The translations under genes were made by a program, and so were the position numbers. A stretch of 64,000 nt of DNA, from contig NZ_JAGIOO010000001.1 in assembly GCF_017876755.1 (NCBI RefSeq), forward strand, positions 5,813,786 through 5,877,785, in the 5' to 3' direction. The DNA is from Crossiella equi (lineage in GTDB: Bacteria; Actinomycetota; Actinomycetes; Mycobacteriales; Pseudonocardiaceae). Below, one piece after another: positions 60,620 to 64,000 of the stretch; the stretch's first letter is position 1, and each line of letters starts with the position of its first letter. The notes beneath the pieces are model-generated. The model made no database searches and was not told where the DNA came from. It saw only the letters and a list, made by a program, of their open reading frames with translations.

Positions 60620-60933
60620 CCTTCGGCGGCGAGGCTTTGGAGGAGCGCCCCCGGCGGGTCCGCACGGGGGCCCTGCTGCGCGGGGTCACGGGCTCGGTCG
60701 CGGCCGCCCTGGTACTGCTGGCCCTGGTGGTCGTCGGGGCGCAGGTGTTCGCGGCCAGCTCCAGCTGGGCCGGGCCCGGCGCGGTCGCGGTCACCGGGCA
60801 CGTGGTCGCGGCGGGGCTGGCGGTGCTGTTGCAGCGCTTCGCCGACCACCGTACCGGCGGCGCCGCCTGGGCCGCGGGCTTGTCCGTGCTGGCCGTCGCC
60901 GTGGCCACGCTGTGGCTGTGGTGGTGGAGCTAG
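60616..60933 (+). CDS. Small membrane protein coupled to the RecB-like nuclease
   Basis: The 105-residue protein has three hydrophobic helices (VAAALVLLALVVVGAQVFAA, VAVTGHVVAAGLAVLLQRF, LSVLAVAVATLWLWWW) and a basic N-terminus. The role is unknown. ATG 60616 overlaps the nuclease stop by four bases (ATGA), so they are translated together. Confidence 0.78.
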   Translation: MTFGGEALEERPRRVRTGALLRGVTGSVAAALVLLALVVVGAQVFAASSSWAGPGAVAVTGHVVAAGLAVLLQRFADHRTGGAAWAAGLSVLAVAVATLWLWWWS

Positions 60934-61007
60934 GGGCACCCGGCTTCGCCGTTCGGCCAACACGCCCTCTGGCTGGGTTTTGGAGCCTCTCGGGTTGGGT
61001 TTGGTGA

Positions 61008-61895
61008 TCAGGCTGCGGTGTTGAACGACCGCAGGCCGCTCAGGGCCTGGGGGCGGGACTGGCGTGGGCGGTAGCCCAGGTGGGCCCGGGATTTTGACAG
61101 GTCCAGCGTGCACTCGTGGGCGGCCTGCCAGTGCGCCAGCGGGTCTCGGCCGAGGGCCAGGGTGCGGGCCTGGGCCGGGTGCAGGGTGCGCGGCTCCGGT
61201 GCCAGGCCCTCGGCGGCCAGCAGGTCGGCCACGAAGTGGCGGTAGGCCACCGGGTCGTCGTCGGTGACGAAGTAGGTCTCGCCCCGGTGGCCCCGGTCGG
61301 CGGCCAGCAGCAGGCCGTGCACGGCGTTGGCCACGTGCGTGGTGTCGGTGAGGTGGCGGCCGCCGTCGACCCAGGCGAACCGGTTGTGCCGCACCGCGTC
61401 GAGCAGGCCGGGCAGCAGCACCGGGTCGCCCGGGCCCCACAGCAGGCGGGGGCGGACGACCACCGCGTCCAGGTCCGCCGCGTGCACCAGCTGCTCCGCG
61501 CGGGCCTTCGAGGCGCCGTAGGCCGACGGGCTGTCCGGCTGGAGCGGGGCGCACTCGGTGGCCTGGCGCAGCGGGGCGCCGGTCTGGACCGCCGCGTCCG
61601 AGCTCACGTGTACCAGGCGGGCCCCGCCCACGGCGGTCAGCAGCCGGGCGGTCGCGGTGACGTTGGCCTCGTACAGGGCCCGGTGCGGGCCGGTGGTGCG
61701 CTCGGCGGTGTGGAAGACCAGGGCCAGGCCCCGGGACCAGGACTCGTCGAAGACCGGGCGGGCACCCAGCCCCCGCACCCGGGCCGCCGCCACCTGCGTG
61801 CGCACCGGCACCCGGACCCGGTCGCCCCGGGCCACCAGCGCGCGCACCAGGTGCGCGCCCAGGAAGCCCGAGCCGCCCGTCACTGCTACCTCCAT
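61008..61895 (-). CDS. NAD-dependent epimerase/3-beta-hydroxysteroid-dehydrogenase-like enzyme
   Basis: From ATG 61895 the extended SDR protein has 295 residues with the NAD motif TGGSGFLGAH, the catalytic YGASK (SAYGASKARAEQ) with upstream Ser in VHVSSDAA, and a substrate domain with VDGGRHLTDTTHVANA. Its closest relatives by pattern are nucleoside-sugar epimerases and 3-beta-hydroxysteroid-dehydrogenase-like enzymes. The substrate is unknown. It converges on the small membrane protein and is divergent from the LuxR-type gene. Confidence 0.85.
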   Translation of the reverse strand: MEVAVTGGSGFLGAHLVRALVARGDRVRVPVRTQVAAARVRGLGARPVFDESWSRGLALVFHTAERTTGPHRALYEANVTATARLLTAVGGARLVHVSSDAAVQTGAPLRQATECAPLQPDSPSAYGASKARAEQLVHAADLDAVVVRPRLLWGPGDPVLLPGLLDAVRHNRFAWVDGGRHLTDTTHVANAVHGLLLAADRGHRGETYFVTDDDPVAYRHFVADLLAAEGLAPEPRTLHPAQARTLALGRDPLAHWQAAHECTLDLSKSRAHLGYRPRQSRPQALSGLRSFNTAA

Positions 61896-61975
61896 GAGCC
61901 TATTCGTCCAGGTCAACGGCATTGTGGCAACCGTCGTTTTAACCGGTGCGGCAAGGACCGCCCCCTGCCCGCGCG

Positions 61976-62006
61976 CCGAACTGGTGGTTTCGGCTTACTG
62001 GTTCGG
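61976..62006. promoter_or_regulatory. Inverted repeat in front of the LuxR-type gene
   Basis: CCGAAC (61976-61981) and GTTCGG (62001-62006) are inverted with an 19-base spacer. The pair lies in the divergent gap with the epimerase gene and could be an operator, but the arms are short. Confidence 0.3.
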
Positions 62007-62044
62007 TTAGTACTTCGGGGGTGCGGGTTTGTGACAATGCCCCG

Positions 62045-64000
62045 GTGACGACCGTGCTGGACCGCGATGCCGAGCTGGCCGCGCTCGACGGGCTGGTGCG
62101 GCGCGTGCGGGACGGCGGCTCCGCGCTCGTGGTGGTGTCCGGGCCCGCGGGCATCGGCAAGACCACGCTGCTGCGCGCCCTGCGCACCCGGGCCGACGCC
62201 GCCGGGCTGCCCGTGGTGACCGGGGTGGGCAGCGAGCTGGAACGGCAGTTCGCCTTCGGCGTGGTGCGCCAGCTCGTCGAGCCCCGCCTGGCCACCGCCG
62301 GGGCGCAGCGCCGCGAGCGCTGGTTCAGCGGGCCCGCCCGGTTCGCCCGGCCGGTGCTGGAGGAGGCGCCCGGCCCGGTGGACGCCCTGTCCGCCGACGC
62401 CTTCGGCGCCGCGCTGCACGGGCTGTACTGGCTGCTCGCCGGGTTCACCGACCACCGGCCGTTCCTCGTCGTGATCGACGACCTGCACTGGGCCGACCTG
62501 TCCTCGCTGCGCTGGCTGGCCTACCTGGCCCGCCGCCTGGACGGCCTGCCGGTCGGGCTGCTGCTGGCCGTGCGCGCGGACGAGCCCGCCGCCGATCCCC
62601 GTGCGGTGGAGGAGATCCTGGCCAGCCCGCTGTGCCAGGTGCTGCGGCCCGGACCGCTGTCCGCCGCCTCGGTGACCGACCTGGCCCGCGCCGTGCTGCC
62701 CGGTCCGGTGGAGGAGGAGTTCAGCGCCGCCTGCCTGGAGTCCACCGGCGGGAACCCGTTGCTGCTCAACGAGTTGCTGCACGGCCTGCGCGCGCACCGG
62801 GTGACTGGCCGGGCCGCCGAGGCCGCGCTGGTCCCGGAGTTCGGCGTCGCCGCCATCACCGACGGCGTGCTCGGCAGGCTGCGCCGCGGCGGACCGGACG
62901 CGCTGGCGGTGGCGAACGCGGTCGCCGTGCTCGGCCCGGCCGCCACCCGAGCCCAGGTCGCCCGGCTCACCGGCCTGACCGCGCCGGCGGTGGAGGCGGG
63001 GGAGCGGCGGCTGGCCGCGCTCGGCCTGTTCGGCGACGGCCCGAAGTTCGTGCACCCCATCGTGCGCGAGGTGGTCTACCGCGACCTGCCCGAGGACACC
63101 CGCTCCGCCCGGCACGCCGAGGTGGCCGAGCTGATGCGCGCGCACACGCCCGGTTTCGAGCAGGCCGGACCGGACCAGGTCGCCGCGCACCTGCTCCAGA
63201 CCGAACCGGCGGGCCAGGACTGGCGGGTGGACGCGCTGCGCCGCGCCGCCGAGGCCGCCCAGCGCCGGGGTGCCCCGGAGACCAGCGCCGCCTACCTGGC
63301 GCGGGCGATCCGGGAGCTGCCCGAGGCCGAGCCCGAGCTGCACGCCGCGCTCGGCCGGGCACAGCTGCACTTCGACCCCGAGCTGGCCGTGCGCACGCTG
63401 ACCACCGCGCGCCGGGGGCTCGGGCACGCGGTGGCCGTGGACCTGGCCCGCACGCTGCTCACCGTCGGGCGGGGCGAGGAGGGCCTGGCGCTGGTCGGCG
63501 AGGCCTTCCAGGCCATGGTGGGCACCGAGCAGCAGGACTACATCGAGACCGAGCTGATGTGGGTGGCCTGGCAGCACGCGGGCACCGCGCCCACGGTCAC
63601 CGCGCGCCTGGCCGGGACCGGGGAGGACACCGACCGGGGTCTGCTCAGCATCCGGTCCTGCCACGAGACGTTCGTGCTGGGCTCCTCCGAGCTCGCGCTG
63701 GAGCAGGCGGGCCGGGCGCTGGCCGGGCAGTCGCTCTACACCGAGCACTGGGGCCCGCACATCTCCGCGGTGATGACCCTGCTGCGCTGCGACGAGCTGA
63801 CCCGCGCGGCCGCCGTGGCCGGGGAGGCGATCACGCACGCCCGCAGGCAGGGCTCGTTCCTGCGCTACGCCCTGGCCACCTGCCTGCGTGCCCAGGTGCG
63901 GTACCGGCAGGGCCTGCTGGACCTCGCGCTGGCCGACGCGGAGGAGTCGCTGAGCGAGAGCGACCCGGCCGAGCAGTCCCTGCTGGCCACGCATCGGTAC
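62045..64000 (+). CDS. Large LuxR-type (LAL) ATPase regulator, N-terminal part (runs off the end)
   Basis: The frame is open from GTG 62045 to the end of the window (652 codons). It has Walker A SGPAGIGKTT (residues about 32-41), Walker B FLVVIDDLHWAD and a long helical repeat region, as in LAL regulators with an AAA ATPase domain. The C-terminal LuxR helix-turn-helix expected for this group lies outside the window. It would activate genes in response to an unknown ligand. GACAAT (62033-62038) lies six bases before the GTG, which fits a leaderless message. Confidence 0.85.
   Translation, partial: MTTVLDRDAELAALDGLVRRVRDGGSALVVVSGPAGIGKTTLLRALRTRADAAGLPVVTGVGSELERQFAFGVVRQLVEPRLATAGAQRRERWFSGPARFARPVLEEAPGPVDALSADAFGAALHGLYWLLAGFTDHRPFLVVIDDLHWADLSSLRWLAYLARRLDGLPVGLLLAVRADEPAADPRAVEEILASPLCQVLRPGPLSAASVTDLARAVLPGPVEEEFSAACLESTGGNPLLLNELLHGLRAHRVTGRAAEAALVPEFGVAAITDGVLGRLRRGGPDALAVANAVAVLGPAATRAQVARLTGLTAPAVEAGERRLAALGLFGDGPKFVHPIVREVVYRDLPEDTRSARHAEVAELMRAHTPGFEQAGPDQVAAHLLQTEPAGQDWRVDALRRAAEAAQRRGAPETSAAYLARAIRELPEAEPELHAALGRAQLHFDPELAVRTLTTARRGLGHAVAVDLARTLLTVGRGEEGLALVGEAFQAMVGTEQQDYIETELMWVAWQHAGTAPTVTARLAGTGEDTDRGLLSIRSCHETFVLGSSELALEQAGRALAGQSLYTEHWGPHISAVMTLLRCDELTRAAAVAGEAITHARRQGSFLRYALATCLRAQVRYRQGLLDLALADAEESLSESDPAEQSLLATHRY

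Overview
The window is high-GC DNA (roughly 72-74% by eye), with frequent GTG starts, ATGA/GTGA stop-start overlaps and several leaderless-looking promoters. This points to an actinomycete. The gene order glgC - O-methyltransferase - sigE - rseA - htrA - tatB - mrp - MgtE/CBS protein - stress protein - lpqY-sugABC - corA follows the Rv1213-Rv1239c neighbourhood of Mycobacterium tuberculosis as I remember it. The other content (ethylmalonyl-CoA-type genes, a FAAL-PKS lipid cluster without mycolate genes, DUF2332 and patatin-DUF3376 genes) fits the Pseudonocardiales (Saccharothrix, Crossiella, Kutzneria, Amycolatopsis and relatives). No species is assigned. I saw no rRNA, tRNA, CRISPR array, transposase or prophage.

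Layout. (1) 1-5.75 kb: end of glgC, an O-methyltransferase, the envelope-stress unit sigE-rseA-htrA-tatB, and mrp. A palindromic repeat family occurs twice in opposite orientation around htrA-tatB. (2) 5.8-11.4 kb: MarR regulator, MgtE/CBS protein with a DUF1003 membrane protein, PhzF enzyme, antibiotic-kinase-like protein, and a malyl-CoA-lyase-type enzyme. (3) 11.5-17.1 kb: a giant patatin-like hydrolase, an AT-rich island with a 46-residue zinc-ribbon gene, an acyl-CoA dehydrogenase and a stress membrane protein. (4) 17.3-21.5 kb: trehalose importer lpqY-sugA-sugB-sugC. (5) 21.5-29.7 kb: a beta-oxidation island (VOC protein, fadB, fadA, MpaB-like protein, acyl-CoA dehydrogenase, alpha-methylacyl-CoA racemase-type protein) with a divergent MerR regulator. 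Two nearly identical operator-like palindromes sit in its two promoter regions. (6) 29.7-37.6 kb: LuxR-type ATPase regulator, STAS protein, ParB-like protein, phosphoesterase, membrane and secreted proteins, and the first DUF2332 gene. (7) 37.7-41.55 kb: a fused ABC permease, its ATPase and MgtC, preceded by a structured leader with an 11-codon upstream ORF. (8) 41.6-54.0 kb: a lipid-polyketide cluster on the minus strand (PKS, fatty acyl-AMP ligase, Ag85-fold esterase, MMPL transporter) plus a plus-strand MFS pump. (9) 54.1-64 kb: a membrane protein and CorA, MaoC hydratase, the second DUF2332 gene, NUDIX, a small membrane protein with a PH-domain protein, PHP phosphoesterase, RecB-like nuclease, an epimerase and the start of a large LuxR-type regulator.

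How the parts may work together. SigE and RseA probably control the envelope-stress genes. LpqY-SugABC recycles trehalose. The malyl-CoA lyase, acyl-CoA dehydrogenase and MaoC genes would supply three late steps of the ethylmalonyl-CoA pathway. The beta-oxidation island looks like one MerR-controlled regulon. In the lipid cluster, the fatty acyl-AMP ligase should load an acyl chain onto the PKS N-terminal carrier; the PKS extends and reduces it, its thioesterase releases it and MMPL exports it. MgtC, CorA and the MgtE-like protein suggest attention to magnesium, and the leader before the MgtC operon is the most interesting regulatory candidate.
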